The notes: generated by a model not told the origin, from the sequence alone. A stretch of DNA of 64,000 nt from Rhizomys pruinosus (GCA_009823505.1 VZQC01011003.1:2718315-2782314), one strand, 5' to 3'. Shown: positions 10,890 through 21,335, counted from the first letter of the stretch. Translations and numbers: made by a program.

Positions 10890-10988
10890 TTCAATGTAGG
10901 AGATGTCCATTGCATCTCTATTCATAACAGCCAACTTTGGAATCATCCTAGTTACCCAGCATTGGATGAATGGATAAAGAAAATACAG
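10890..10988 (+). mobile_element. Old LINE-1 ORF2 C-terminal fragment, part 1
   Basis: TGCATCTCTATTCATAACAG and GGATGAATGGATAAAGAAAA encode the conserved ORF2 C-terminal region (ALDEWIKKI). Interrupted by SINEs and resumed at 12482. Confidence 0.75.
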
Positions 10989-11088
10989 CAGCATCTGGTG
11001 GCATAAACCTATAATACCAGCTACTTAGGAGGAAGAGAGAGTTCGAGGCCAGTTTGGACAACTTAATGAGACACTATCTCGAAAACAT
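10989..11088 (+). mobile_element. Old B1-like SINE
   Basis: CATCTGGTGGCATAAACCTA and GAGTTCGAGGCCAG. It interrupts the old L1. Confidence 0.65.
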
Positions 11089-11211
11089 TTTCTATAGCCC
11101 CAGCTAGCCTACAACTCACTATGTAGACCAAGTTGGCCTTAATGTCACAGAGATCAGTGTGCTTCTGCCCCCTGAGTGCTGAGGTTAAAGGCATGTGCCA
11201 CCACGTCCTGC
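11089..11211 (-). mobile_element. B1 SINE
   Basis: ATAGCCCCAGCTAGCC to GCCACCACGTCCTG, reversed. Confidence 0.85.
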
Positions 11212-11220
11212 ACAAAAACT

Positions 11221-11366
11221 TTTTTTTTTTTTTGAGACAGGGTCTCCCTATAGCCCCAGCTGTCCTGGAACTTACTACATAGACCAGGCTGGCCTTGAAC
11301 TCACAGATACACTTGCCTCTGCCTTGGAATTGCTGGGATTAAAGGCATGTGCCACCACACTTGGCC
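11221..11366 (-). mobile_element. B1 SINE
   Basis: Flanked by CACAAAAAC at 11211-11219 and 11367-11375. Confidence 0.92.
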
Positions 11367-11400
11367 CACAAAAACATTTTTTAAGAATTGCTTTTGTGTA

Positions 11401-11555
11401 GCCAGGCATGGTGGTGCACTCCTTTAATCCCAGCACTCGGGAGGCAGAGGCAGGCAGATCTCTGTGAGTTCAAGGCCAGCCCGGTCTACAGAATGAGTTC
11501 CAGGACAGCTGGGGCTACAGGGAGACCCTGTCTTGAAAAGACAAAAAAAAAAAAA
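11401..11555 (+). mobile_element. B1 SINE
   Basis: Preceded and followed by AGAATTGCTTTT (11384-11395 and 11556-11567). Confidence 0.94.
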
Positions 11556-11569
11556 AGAATTGCTTTTCT

Positions 11570-11812
11570 GGGGCTGTAGAGATGGCCTAGTGGTTAAGAG
11601 CACCAACTACTCTTGCAGAAGACCCAGGTTCCATCACCAGCAACCACATGGCAGCTGAGAACTGTTCTTTAACTCCAGGTCCAGGGGAATCCAACGCCCT
11701 CTTCTGACCTCCGCGGCATTGCACGACATGGGAGCACAGACCTACATGCAGACAGTACATTCATACACATAAATAAATGAATAAATAAAATTTTTTAAAA
11801 TATTTTTTAAAA
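11570..11812 (+). mobile_element. B2 SINE
   Basis: Reuses the same target; AGAGTTGCTTTT recurs at 11813-11824. Confidence 0.93.
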
Positions 11813-11824
11813 AGAGTTGCTTTT

Positions 11825-12003
11825 GTATGCGTATGTGTGCCACATGTGTGTGGGTGCCAATGGATGGCAGAAGAGGGCTCCAAATCCCCTGGAACTACAG
11901 TTACGGGTGGTTATGAGCTACCATACATGGTGCTGGGAATCTAGCTCTGGCCCTGAGGAAGAGCAGCAAATGTTCTTAACCCCTGAACCATCTCTCTAGC
12001 CCC
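11825..12003 (-). mobile_element. B2 SINE, diverged
   Basis: Reversed, ending TCTCTCTAGCCCC. GAACTACAGTTACGGGTGG marks the older sequence. Confidence 0.85.
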
Positions 12004-12044
12004 ATGTCTCAAATTTTTAAGAACTAAAAAGAAAGCTGAGGGTA

Positions 12045-12258
12045 GGGGCTGGAGAGATGGCTCAGCAGTTAAGAGCACTGGCTATTCTTGCAGAAGAGCA
12101 GGGTTAGAATCCCAGCATGTGGGATTCTAACCCTGCTCTTCCAACCAACCATAGCTCCAGTTTTAGGGATCTAATGCCCTCTTCTGTCCTCCTCAGACAT
12201 TGCACAACATGGGTGCACTTAGATACTTGAAATACATGCATTCACATAAAGTAAAAAT
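12045..12258 (+). mobile_element. B2 SINE with internal fold-back
   Basis: The B2 head GGGGCTGGAGAGATGGCTCA is normal. The part after the B box is replaced by an inverted copy of the preceding 22 bases (12120-12141), after which the element resumes at CATAGCTCCAG. Confidence 0.85.
12093..12141. repeat. Perfect 22-bp inverted repeat, 5-nt loop
   Basis: The arms are 12093-12114 and 12120-12141, with loop GCATG. Without a T run or gene context this is not a terminator. Confidence 0.97.
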
Positions 12259-12260
12259 AA

Positions 12261-12370
12261 CGAAGGAAGGAAGGAGGGAGGGAGGGAAGGAAGGAGGGAG
12301 GGAGGGAGGGAGGGAAGGAAGGGAAGCAAGGGGAGGAAGGGAAGCAAGGGAAGGAAGGGAAGGAAGGATG
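12261..12370. repeat. GGAA/GGGA simple repeat
   Basis: Purine-only tract of mixed GGAA and GGGA units growing out of the B2 tail. Confidence 0.97.
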
Positions 12371-12481
12371 AAAGCTGAGGCTATGTCTCAGTGGTACAAT
12401 GTTTGCCTAGCACATGCAAGATTCTAGGGGGCTTAATTCTCAATCACCCCCCGACACACACACACACAACAAAGAAAGAAA

Positions 12482-12600
12482 AAACGTATACACAATGGAG
12501 CACTACTCATCTGTGAATAATAAAATTATGCCATTTGCACTAAAATGGATGGAATTGGAAATAACCATATTAAAATAAACCATATTCAGAAAAATACCAG
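12482..12600 (+). mobile_element. Old LINE-1, part 2
   Basis: ACACAATGGAGCACTACTCA and AAAATGGATGGAATTGGAAA continue the same L1 after about 1.5 kb of inserted SINEs and simple repeat. Confidence 0.75.
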
Positions 12601-12605
12601 TTTTC

Positions 12606-12778
12606 CGGCTGGAGAGATGGCTCAGCAGTTAAGAGTATTTCTCCTTTCTCCTCTTCCAGAGTACTCAGGTTCAGTTTGCAGCACACATACTCAGAATCTG
12701 TAACTCCAATTCCAGGGATGTATGTAACTGTGGTGCAGTTACATACATGCAGGCAAAACACTCATACATATAAAACCC
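12606..12778 (+). mobile_element. B2 SINE with internal fold-back
   Basis: Head GGCTGGAGAGATGGCTCAGC. The segment before the tail carries the 13-bp inverted repeat. Confidence 0.85.
12718..12748. repeat. Perfect 13-bp inverted repeat, 5-nt loop
   Basis: The arms are ATGTATGTAACTG (12718-12730) and CAGTTACATACAT (12736-12748). It lies in the B2 at 12606-12778. Confidence 0.95.
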
Positions 12779-12784
12779 TTCTTT

Positions 12785-12992
12785 GAGGCTAGAGAGATGT
12801 CTCACCAGTTAAGAACACTGGCTCTCTTCCAGAGAACCCAAGTTCAATTCCCAGCCCTTACATGGTGGCTAACACCAGTCCTTACTGTAGTTCCAGAGGA
12901 TCCAATGCCCTCTTCTGGCTTCTGTGGGCACTGGCACACATGTGGTGTCCTTCCATACAGGCAAAATACTCATAAAATAAAAATAAAGAAAA
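12785..12992 (+). mobile_element. B2 SINE, diverged
   Basis: GAGGCTAGAGAGATGTCTCA to an AAAATAAAAATAAAG tail. Confidence 0.88.
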
Positions 12993-12999
12993 AAATACC

Positions 13000-13470
13000 T
13001 ATTTCTCACACATTTGGAATCTAGATTTTCTTTCAAACTCATGAAGGTAGAATTGAGATTCCTTGGGGGAAGGCAGAGCCAGTGGGGACATGAGAGGTGA
13101 AGGAAGGAAATAGGATTGAAGCCCATTGTGTTCACGTCTATGAAAATGTCATAATAGGGGCTGGAGAGATGGCCTAGCGGTTAAGAGAGCCGACTGCTCT
13201 TGCAGAGGACCCGGGTTTGATCCCCAGCACCTACCTGGCAGCTGAGAACTGTCTGCAACTCCAATTCCAGGAGAACTCCAGTTCCAGAGGAATCCGAGAC
13301 CCTCCTCTGACCTCCGAGGCATTGCACGGCACAGGTGCACAAACCTACATGCAGACAGTACATTCATACACATAAATAAAAACATAAAGAAAAAAATTAA
13401 AGAAAAAAGAAAATGTCATAATAAAACCCATTACTTTGTACAAATGATATACCCTAATAAAAAATTCAAG
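13000..13470 (+). mobile_element. Old LINE-1, part 3 (3' UTR), split by a B2
   Basis: CACATTTGGAATCTAGATTT and, after the B2 at 13157-13408, ACCCATTACTTTGTACAAAT and CCTAATAAAAAATTC form a typical old L1 3' end. Parts 1-3 reconstruct one element in plus orientation. Confidence 0.65.
13157..13408 (+). mobile_element. B2 SINE (17-nt duplication type)
   Basis: Perfect 15-bp target repeat GAAAATGTCATAATA (13142-13156 and 13409-13423), inserted in an old L1 3' end. Confidence 0.97.
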
Positions 13471-13539
13471 AGCCTACCCAGGGACAAGAAACAAGAAACC
13501 AAATCTCAAAAAAAAAAAAAAAATCTCTCTCTACTGACA

Positions 13540-13640
13540 TCCATTTCATATTTATGGCCTCTGAAACTATGAGAGAATAAATTTCTGTTGCTTTAGGCCC
13601 CCAAGTTTGTAGTAATTTGTTATGGCAGCCAAGGATGTCT
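13540..13640 (+). mobile_element. MaLR-type LTR 3' end (MLT/MST-like)
   Basis: TCTGAAACTATGAGAGAATA, AATTTCTGTTGC and TTTGTTATGGCAGCC follow the familiar 3' end of mammalian MaLR LTRs. Confidence 0.6.
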
Positions 13641-13854
13641 AATACAGGAGTAGTTATGTCTGCATCCTCCTTGGAGATAAGAGAAAGGACAACTCTTCAT
13701 ATCTCCGCAGTTCACAGATGGAGCTCTAGCTACAAAGTCAACAGAATTGTCACCACACTGTTGGGTCCTTCTCTTTCCTGTCTCACTTCACCCTGCAACC
13801 AGTGCTCCCTAGATTGACCCTCAAATACAAACAACTTGCACTCAAATCCTTGTA

Positions 13855-14190
13855 TATTAGTTCCTGAGGTTATCACAACCAAGTATCAAAAAACAATGGG
13901 TAATGGTAGAAATTTATTGTCTTGTGGGTATAAAGACTAGGGGTCTGAAATCAAGGTGTTAGCACAGTTTGTTCCTTTTTAGGGACCTCTGTTCTCATTT
14001 CTGACTGCAGTTGGCAACCCTTGGTATCCTTTGCCTTTGGATGCTGAGTCTGTGCCTCCATCTTTACATAGCAATGTCCTTTTGTGTCTTCATATGACTG
14101 TTTCTTTTTATAACATTGGACTAAGGGCCCAAACTAATGACCTCAGTTTAAATTAATTATATCTGTGAAGGACCTGTTTTCAAGATACAT
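13855..14190 (+). mobile_element. Ancient mammalian interspersed repeat
   Basis: AGTTCCTGAGGTTATCACAA, TAGAAATTTATTGTCTTGTG, GTCTGAAATCAAGGTGTTAG and ACTAATGACCTCAG follow the order of a common old mammalian repeat. I do not assign its family name. Confidence 0.5.
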
Positions 14191-14205
14191 CAGGATGGAA
14201 TTTTA

Positions 14206-14441
14206 TTATTTTTTTAATTTTTAATTTTATTTATTTTTTTTATGTGTATGAGTGTACTGTCTACATGTAGGTTTGTGCACCCGTGTCGTGCAATGCCACA
14301 GAGGTCAGAAGAGGGCGTCAGATTCCCCTGGAACTGGAGTTAAAGATGGTTCTCAGCCGCCATGTGGGTGCTGGGGATCGAACCTGGGTCCTCTGCAAGA
14401 GCAGTCCGTGCTCTTAACCCCTAGGCCATCTCTCCAGCCCC
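14206..14441 (-). mobile_element. B2 SINE
   Basis: 15-bp target repeat CAGGATGGAATTTTA (14191-14205 and 14442-14456). Confidence 0.96.
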
Positions 14442-14641
14442 CAGGATGGAATTTTAATATGTAGTTCTCCTTGACCTCTTACCTGCAGAGGACATGGTCC
14501 AAGACTGAAGCCAGGGATATGACTGAACCGTACATACTGTGCTTGTCCCTGCTAACACACACCTGGTAAGGATGAATTTATATAGGGCACACAAAGAGAT
14601 TAAGAAGAACATAGCATGCAAGTACAACAATATATGGAAGT

Positions 14642-14799
14642 AGCCGGGCATGGTGGCACACTCCTTTAATCCTAGCACTTGGGAAGGAGAGGCAGGCGGA
14701 TCTCTGTGAGTTCAAGGCCAGCCTGGTCTACAGAGTGAGTTCCAGGACAGTCAGAGCTCCAGGGAGACCCTGTCTCAAAAGACCAAAAAGAAAAAAAAA
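14642..14799 (+). mobile_element. B1 SINE
   Basis: AGCCGGGCATGGTGGCACAC to GACCAAAAAG. Confidence 0.93.
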
Positions 14800-14852
14800 T
14801 GATAGTAAAAGTTACAAGTATGGTCTCCAAAATGGGAAAAGAAACTATAGAC

Positions 14853-15091
14853 TGGGGCTGGAGAGATTGCCTAGTGGTTAAGAGCACTGACTGCTCTTGC
14901 AGAGGACCCGGGTTCGATCCCCAGCACCCACATGGCAGCTAAGAACCATCTGTAACTCCAATTCCAGGAGAACTCCAGTTCCAGGAGAATCTGAAACCCT
15001 CTTCTGACCTCTGAGGCATTGCACGACATGGGTGCACAAACCTACATGCAGACAGTACACTCATACACATACAAAAACAAATTAAAAAAAG
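14853..15091 (+). mobile_element. B2 SINE (17-nt duplication type)
   Basis: Target repeat AAAGAAACTATAGAC (14838-14852 and 15092-15106). Confidence 0.96.
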
Positions 15092-15164
15092 AAAGAAACT
15101 ATAGACAAAGGTAAACTACTCTACTTTGGGAGAGGAAAGACTATTTAACCCATAAGGTATACAT

Positions 15165-15288
15165 CAGGAGGCAGAGGCAGGAGGATCCCTGTGAGATCAA
15201 GACTAGCCTGGTCTACATCGCAACTTTCCGGGCCGGCCAGGGCTACAGGGAGACCCTGTCTCAAAAAGAACAAAAAACAATACATTTT
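15165..15288 (+). mobile_element. B1 SINE, 5'-truncated
   Basis: Starts at GGAGGCAGAGGCAGGAGG. Confidence 0.85.
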
Positions 15289-15289
15289 A

Positions 15290-15725
15290 CAATTTCACAT
15301 ATGTATGTCTTGCATACTGACTGCTCACCTCTCACCTCCTTGCCACTCCTGTCTACCCTCCACCCTTCCTATAAATATCTCTCATGTTTTTCATTCTGTT
15401 TTGTGGGCCACCAAGATTAACTAGGGCCATCTGTGTGAACATGGGTTTGGAGCTATCCATTAGAGCCTAGTGAGCTGAGAAAAGGTAGAAAACTAAAGGC
15501 AGTAATTCTGCCTCTCCCAGAATCTATAGCCAATAATTCAGAGATAAATGGTAGTGCTCCTGTGAACCTCTCACTCTCCCTTGACTGATGGTCGATATGG
15601 CTGGTCTTGTGTAAGGCCAGGTCAGTGAACTTCAGTTGATGTGAGTTAACAGCATCAACTATAACAATTTGACTCAGGGTCAAAGATGGGTACCTCAGCC
15701 TAAGACAACTTCCACTTGTTTAAGC
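15290..15725. other. Intergenic, unrecognised
   Basis: No SINE, LINE or gene identified. Confidence 0.4.
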
Positions 15726-15727
15726 AC

Positions 15728-15898
15728 TTTTTAAATTTTTGATTATTTTATGTTTATGAGTACTTGCAGTGGCCAGAAATGGGTACTGGATCCTTGCAAC
15801 TGAGTTATAGCCAGTTGTTAGCTGTCATCTGGGTGCTGGGAAACAAACTCAGGTCTTCTATAAGAACGGCTAGTGCTTAGCCCCAACTCTCCATCCTC
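15728..15898 (-). mobile_element. Old B2 SINE
   Basis: TTAGCTGTCATCTGGGTGCT and AGTGCTTAGCCCCAACTCTC, strongly diverged. Confidence 0.7.
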
Positions 15899-15914
15899 CT
15901 GTTTAAACACTTGT

Positions 15915-16155
15915 GGGGCTGGAGAGATAGCCTAGCGGTTAAGAGCACCGACTGCTCTTACAGAGGACCCGGGTTCGATCCCCAGCACCCACATGGCGGC
16001 TGAGAACCATCTGTAACTCCAATTCCAGGAGAACTCCAGTTCCAGGGGAATCCGAGACCCTCTTCTGACCTCCGTGGCATTGCACGACATAGGTGCACAG
16101 ACCTACATGCAGACAGTACATTCATATACACACAAAAATAAATAAAATTAAAAAA
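15915..16155 (+). mobile_element. B2 SINE (17-nt duplication type)
   Basis: GGGGCTGGAGAGATAGCC to an AAATAAATAAAATT tail. Confidence 0.94.
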
Positions 16156-16224
16156 AATTTGTAAGATTTCCAAATTAAGCGTAAGTTATTTTCCCTTGGT
16201 CTTAATAATCTTATGAGATAAATA

Positions 16225-16345
16225 TTAGCTCTGTTTTCTCCCCACTACATATCCCTAACTGGCCTTGAACTCACAGTGAATCTTTTTCCTCAGCCTCCCA
16301 AGTGCTGAGATTGCACATGGGAGGCACCAACATACAGGGCTAATT
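16225..16345 (-). mobile_element. Old B1 SINE
   Basis: ACTGGCCTTGAACTCACAG and TCAGCCTCCCAAGTGCTG. Confidence 0.7.
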
Positions 16346-16544
16346 AACTTTTATTTAAGAATCAGAGGATTGGGTTTTACACTGTACTGAAGTCTGTGCT
16401 TGGATCATCTGCTAAATATAACAAGACAGCAGTGTGTTTAGTGAGTAATCAAAGATCTAAAGCTTCTTTTGCAACCTGCAATATAATACATGAGGGAAAA
16501 TTTTCCTAGAGTTGTGACATGGTCTTTTTTATTTAAGATTTTTG

Positions 16545-18140
16545 TTGATACTACATGAATCCATGTGTACAGCTGAAGGCTACATAACAAGAAACAGTAC
16601 CAGACAGGAGAAACTTTCCTTTGAGTTGTTGGTCAAGGTAGTCCAGTTATACAGACTATTGCCACAGTCCTTGATTGCCTTCCAGAACTTGAAGGTAAAA
16701 CCTTGGACACAGGATGCAGAGCAATGGAGCTAGAACTGACCTGGAAGTCACCTCCCCTGAAGACTAGCTCTCATAGCTTTGGAGAGCACTACACAAGCTG
16801 CTAAGGGAGAGTATCAATCGGTGGTCCAACACCAGCTTCAAGGCCTAATAACCACAGCAATAACCAGCACAGCAAATGACATTGGTACAGTAGTAGCACT
16901 TTTATTTTGGGGAGTAAGCAACAGCTACCTAATTGGACTTAAAGCCCACTCGGTGGGAAGAAACTCATGAGTGGTACTGTAAACCCAGCCAAATGCACAA
17001 GGATGGAGATGTCACAGGTCCTAGAGAAAACCCCAAGAATATCATATCCCTAGAGAAATGTAATTTCTTTTTTTTTTATTTTTTTTTTATTTTATTTATT
17101 TCCATATGTGTATGAATGTACTGTCTGCATGTAGGTTTGTGCATGGGTGTCATGCAATGCCGCGGAGGTCAGAAGAGGGTGTCAGATTCCCCTGGAACTG
17201 GAGTTCTCCTGGAATTGGAGTTTCAGACGGTTCTCAGCCGCCATGTGGGTGCTGGGGATCGAACCCAGGTCCTCTGTAAGAGCAGTCAGCGCTCTTAACC
17301 GCTAGGCCTTCTCTCCAGCCCCGTAATTTCTTACTATGTGAAAAATATGGATCCTTATATTTACAAACAAGTATCCCGGTCACCACACATCAAAGAAATT
17401 TCTTTTCCAACAAATGGAGATTATAATATTACAGAGTTCTACAACTGGTCATACACAGACACCATCTGTGAATAATTGCCCAAGCCTGAATGGCACATTT
17501 ATGATGCAACTTCTATACCTACAGAGGTAAAGAGAATGCTAATGTATCAATTCTCATCAATGAAACTCCCTCATGCAACAGAGGGCCAGGAACACAAATA
17601 AGAGTCTGCAGAGGGTGGGTCCTTGGACAAAACTCTTATGTTAAACTCCACTCACCCACAGCTCAGAGACCATTACAGAAAAAGGGGCAGAAAGATTGCA
17701 AGAGTCAGGAAAGAGGTGCACGACCATATGGAAATAGTCCTACAGGCTCCTTGGACCTTGCTCATATGACCCTACAGCAATTGTGTCAGCATGCACAAGA
17801 CCCATGCAAACTCAAGCAGACAAAAATCCAGTACAAAACTGTGGAAATGGACAGCAGATCTCAAACATATTTGAAGAATTATTAACAGCTGATTACTGCT
17901 GGGTGAGGAAGAGCTGATCTTCTTAAAGGGAGGGACTCTAGTAGGCTGACCCCAGTGGATGAACTTGCACTGAGGGACGTCTGGGGACACTAACTTGGCA
18001 TGATAGGCCTTAACACAAATGACAGAACGCATGAGTTCTGGGAGGTGGGGGAGGGCTATGGGAGGGTGCCAATGGAGAAGGGGGTATAAAGTTGATTAAG
18101 ATGTTCTATATGAAATAGATAAAAAAAATCATTAAAAATT
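16545..18140 (+). mobile_element. Rodent LINE 3'-UTR-like block, split by a B2
   Basis: About 1.3 kb of non-SINE repeat-like DNA ends in an A-rich tail near 18120-18140 and is interrupted by the B2 at 17070-17322. The last 250 bases (TGGGTGAGGAAGAGCTGATC, TAGTAGGCTGACCCCA, CTTAACACAAATGACAGAAC) recur in diverged form at 27060-27325. It has no coding potential I recognise. The position of the tail suggests a LINE 3' end in plus orientation, but the family is uncertain. Confidence 0.5.
17070..17322 (-). mobile_element. B2 SINE (17-nt duplication type)
   Basis: Target repeat GTAATTTCTT (17060-17069 and 17323-17332), inserted in the LINE 3'-UTR-like block. Confidence 0.95.
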
Positions 18141-18176
18141 TTACACAAAAAAGCATCACTTTAAAACAATATATGT

Positions 18177-18319
18177 GCCGGGCATGGTGGCGCACGCCTT
18201 TAATCCTAGCACTCGGGAGGCAGAGGCAGGTGGATTTTTGTGAGTTCAAGGCCAGCCTGGTCTACAGAGTGAGTTCCAGGACAGCTGGGGCAACAGGGAG
18301 ACCCTGTCTCGAAAAGACA
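18177..18319 (+). mobile_element. B1 SINE
   Basis: GCCGGGCATGGTGGCGCACG, a clean copy whose tail runs into an AT repeat. Confidence 0.94.
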
Positions 18320-18366
18320 TATATATATATATATATTCTTCTTGCATGNTATATATATATATATAT
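18319..18366. repeat. (AT)n microsatellite with an unresolved base
   Basis: AT runs flank TCTTCTTGCATG and N18349, so the repeat length is probably not resolved. Confidence 0.9.
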
Positions 18367-18637
18367 TAGTTTTTCACACAGTTTTGTGAGTCTGGATTTT
18401 AGGAGCAGCTTAGCAGGCTTATTCTGTTTGCAGAGGTTGTAATCTAGGTGCCTATCAAGGCTGAACTCACTGAGTGGAGCTCTAGGATTAGCTTCCCTTG
18501 TGACATTTTATATGGCTGTGGCAAAAACTTCAGTTTCTCTGTGACCCTCTCCATTGGGCTACTAGAATGTCTTTATGACAGAGCAGCTGACTTCTGAAAC
18601 ATGTCATCTGAGAGTGAACAGAGGGAAAGATATTTCT

Positions 18638-18880
18638 TTTTTTTCTTTTTTTTAAATTTCTTTATGTGTATGAATGTATTGTCTGCGTGCAGGTTTGTGC
18701 ACCTGTGTCGTGCAATGCCACAGAGGTCAGAAGAGGGCGTCGGATTCCCTTGGAACTGGAGTTCTCCTGGAATTGGAGTTACAGACGGTTGTCAGCTGCC
18801 ATGTGGGTGCTGGGGATCAAACCCAGGTCCTCTGCAAGAGCAGTCGGTACTCTTAACTGCTAGGCCATCTCTCCAGCCCC
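18638..18880 (-). mobile_element. B2 SINE (17-nt duplication type)
   Basis: Reversed, ends CCATCTCTCCAGCCCC. An imperfect target repeat (GAAAG/GAAAAGCTATTTCTTTT) flanks it. Confidence 0.94.
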
Positions 18881-19267
18881 AGAAAAGCTATTTCTTTTTA
18901 AGAGCTAGCTGTGGAAGTCATCATTTCTGCTATTCCATTTGTTACTCCAGACCATACTCAATGGTAGAAGAGCTATACCTCATCTCTTGAAGGAATATCA
19001 AAAATTGAGGCTAGGTATACATATGTCAGAGAACTTGCCTAGTATATTCGAGGCCCTGATTTGATAACAATCACCACAAAAATAAGATAAAATAAAACGT
19101 GTGTGTGCACATCTGATGTTTCAAGGCTTTTAAGTAGGATGTATTCGGTCTGTACTCTCCATATCCCTGTGAGACATATTGCTTCCTACTGTCCAATGTC
19201 TACTGCACATTATCAGTATCTCTAATGGCATTTGAATATGAAATCCATGCATCTAAATTTAAATTTT

Positions 19268-19382
19268 TATGTATTTTTATTTTACATGTTTAAATGTTTT
19301 GCCTGCATATATGTAAGTATACCACATGTGTGCCTGATGCTCATAGAGGCCAGAAGTACTATAAAATGAAGGACCTGCCATT
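19268..19382 (-). mobile_element. Old B2/B3 fragment
   Basis: TGTTTTGCCTGCATATATG and CATAGAGGCCAGAAG. Confidence 0.6.
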
Positions 19383-19772
19383 CTCCTTTCATGATGATCA
19401 TTTTTAATCTTTATCAATATCAAGCTACACATAGCATTGTGATTATGGCATTCAATTATACATCTTTACTGTTATAGTATTATTTTGTAAAATTTCTCTA
19501 TACTTCTGTATTTTTGTCATTTAATTGTTTTCACAACATTTCATTGATTTCTAGCTTTGCCTGTGTGTCCCATAGTATCAAATATTTAGCTAAATGAGAA
19601 TTTTTTGACACTAAAACATTTATTTATAAGCATCTTTGTATAACTTTGATCTTATTTGGAATGGTTTCCTTATGACAGAGTCCTAGGAATAGGATTATAG
19701 TGCTTCTTAATGTGTAGCATTAGTTTGCTCCACTAAAGGGTCATTATACTGTTTTAAAGATTTCATCTGTCG
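19383..19772. other. Intergenic AT-rich, possibly old LINE
   Basis: TGATTTCTAGCTTTGCCTGT and GAATGGTTTCCTTATGACAG hint at an ancient L1, but I cannot confirm it. Confidence 0.35.
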
Positions 19773-20034
19773 GGGGCTGGAGAGATAGCCTAGCGGTTAA
19801 GAGCGCCGACCGCCCTTACAGAGGACGCCGGTTCGATCCCCAGCACCCACATGGCGGCTAAGAACCGTCTGAAACTCCAATTCCAGGAGAACTCCAGTTC
19901 CAGGGGAATCCGATACCCTCTTCTGACCTCCGCGGCGTTGCACAACACGGGTGCACAAACTTGCATGCAGACAGTACATTCAAACACATACAGAAATAAA
20001 TAAAATTAATAAAAAAAAAATAAAAAATAAAAAA
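19773..20034 (+). mobile_element. B2 SINE (17-nt duplication type)
   Basis: Young-looking copy with CTAGCGGTTAAGAGCGCCGA and GGTTCGATCCCC (B box). Confidence 0.95.
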
Positions 20035-20640
20035 GAACATGGAGCAAGGGCAGGTGTGGGCCTCTGTCAGGCCCAGAGCATCCCTGAAAAAGGATGTGGG
20101 GAAAACCCAAGTCAATCTGCCTTAGGTCATTCAGTCATTCACTGGTTAAAGCCAAAGAGATCTTCTGTCTGTTATTTTAATCAGACTTTTTTCCCTTGAA
20201 TAGCTGTCTTCTTTTGATTCAGGATCATTCTTGTCTGTGTAAGGAATTCTTTCAGGATTTAGTGAGCTGAAGCATGTTTAGTATAAAGTGGCATCTCAGG
20301 TCGGTCATGGTGGCATGGAGTGGAATGTCCCACTGGCGATAGCTGCTGTGTTCCTCAGACAGTTCCTGTGGATGGTTTATCTGATGATTGATTGCAAGCC
20401 CAGCTGCTTTGCTTATTTTTTCAGTACTTGAAATAGAAAAACAGATTCATCTGTAATTGGAGGTCTGAGAGAAATAATATTAAATATGACTTTCAGTCAG
20501 ACAAAGGGCAGAAGGTAGATACCCATCTCATGATTTAAAGNACTGATTCAAAGCAAATAGCTGTTCAGTAAACCATTCATTTGTAGGCCATGAAAATTTC
20601 ATATATTGAAGAATAAACATAGGAATCAACATAAGGTCTT
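20035..20640. other. Intergenic, unrecognised; single N at 20541
   Basis: No element identified. N20541 is another one-base join, without visible duplicated flanks. Confidence 0.4.
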
Positions 20641-20797
20641 TTTTTTTTTTTTTGGTCTTTTTGAGACAGGGTCTCCCTGTAGCCCCAGCTGGCCTAGAAC
20701 TCACTCTGTAGACCAGGCTGGCCTTGAACTCACAGATATCTGCCTGCCTCTGCCTCCCAAGTGCTAGGATTAAAGGCATGCGCTACCATGCCTGGCT
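20641..20797 (-). mobile_element. B1 SINE
   Basis: GGTCTTTTTGAGACAGGGTC to CTACCATGCCTGGC. Confidence 0.94.
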
Positions 20798-20910
20798 TTT
20801 TAATTTTTTAATCATGGTATTGAGAATTATACATGTGGATAATGTGTTAGGGACAAGACACATATTCTGATAATATTTTGTTTCCATTTATCCATTTATT
20901 CCCATGTTTC

Positions 20911-21063
20911 TTTTTTTGTCGTCTTTTTGAGACAGGGTCTCCCTGTAGGTCTGGATGTCCTGGAACTCAATCTGTAGACCAGGCTGGCCTTGAACTCACA
21001 GAGATCTGCCTGCCTCTGCCTCCCAAGTGTTAGGATTAAAGGCATGCACCACCACAACTGGCC
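20911..21063 (-). mobile_element. B1 SINE
   Basis: GTCGTCTTTTTGAGACAGGG to CACCACAACTGGCC. Confidence 0.93.
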
Positions 21064-21132
21064 CTGTGTTTCTTTAGTAAATGTTTGTTGAACATGCCTG
21101 GCAATGTTAAATATTATTGCTAAGAAAGTTGA

Positions 21133-21226
21133 GCTAGGCATAGTGGCGCATGCCTTTAATCCCAGCACTCAGGAGGCAGATGCAGGTGGATCTCTGTGAG
21201 ACACTGTCTCCAAAAGAAAAAGCCAG
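21133..21226 (+). mobile_element. B1 SINE with internal deletion
   Basis: Jumps from GATCTCTGTGAG to ACACTGTCTCC. Confidence 0.85.
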
Positions 21227-21335
21227 TGCACTCCTTTATTCCAACACTTTGCAGGCTTGGTTAGACCAAAGGATCGGAAAGTTCAAGGTCAACCTGAGAT
21301 GCATGAAATGCTGTCTCAACAAAACAAAAAACAAA
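21227..21335 (+). mobile_element. B1/B4-like SINE remnant
   Basis: TGCACTCCTTTATTCCAACA and GTTCAAGGTCAACCTGAG. Confidence 0.55.

Noticed and set aside
11388..11579. Recurrent frames with PLIPALGRQRQADLCEFKA or its antisense ETGSPCSPSCPGT
   Set aside because: Translations of B1 elements on either strand.
18674..18863. Recurrent 60-70 residue frames starting MYCLHVGLCT or MYECTVCMQV in many places
   Set aside because: All are translations of reversed B2 elements, not a gene family.
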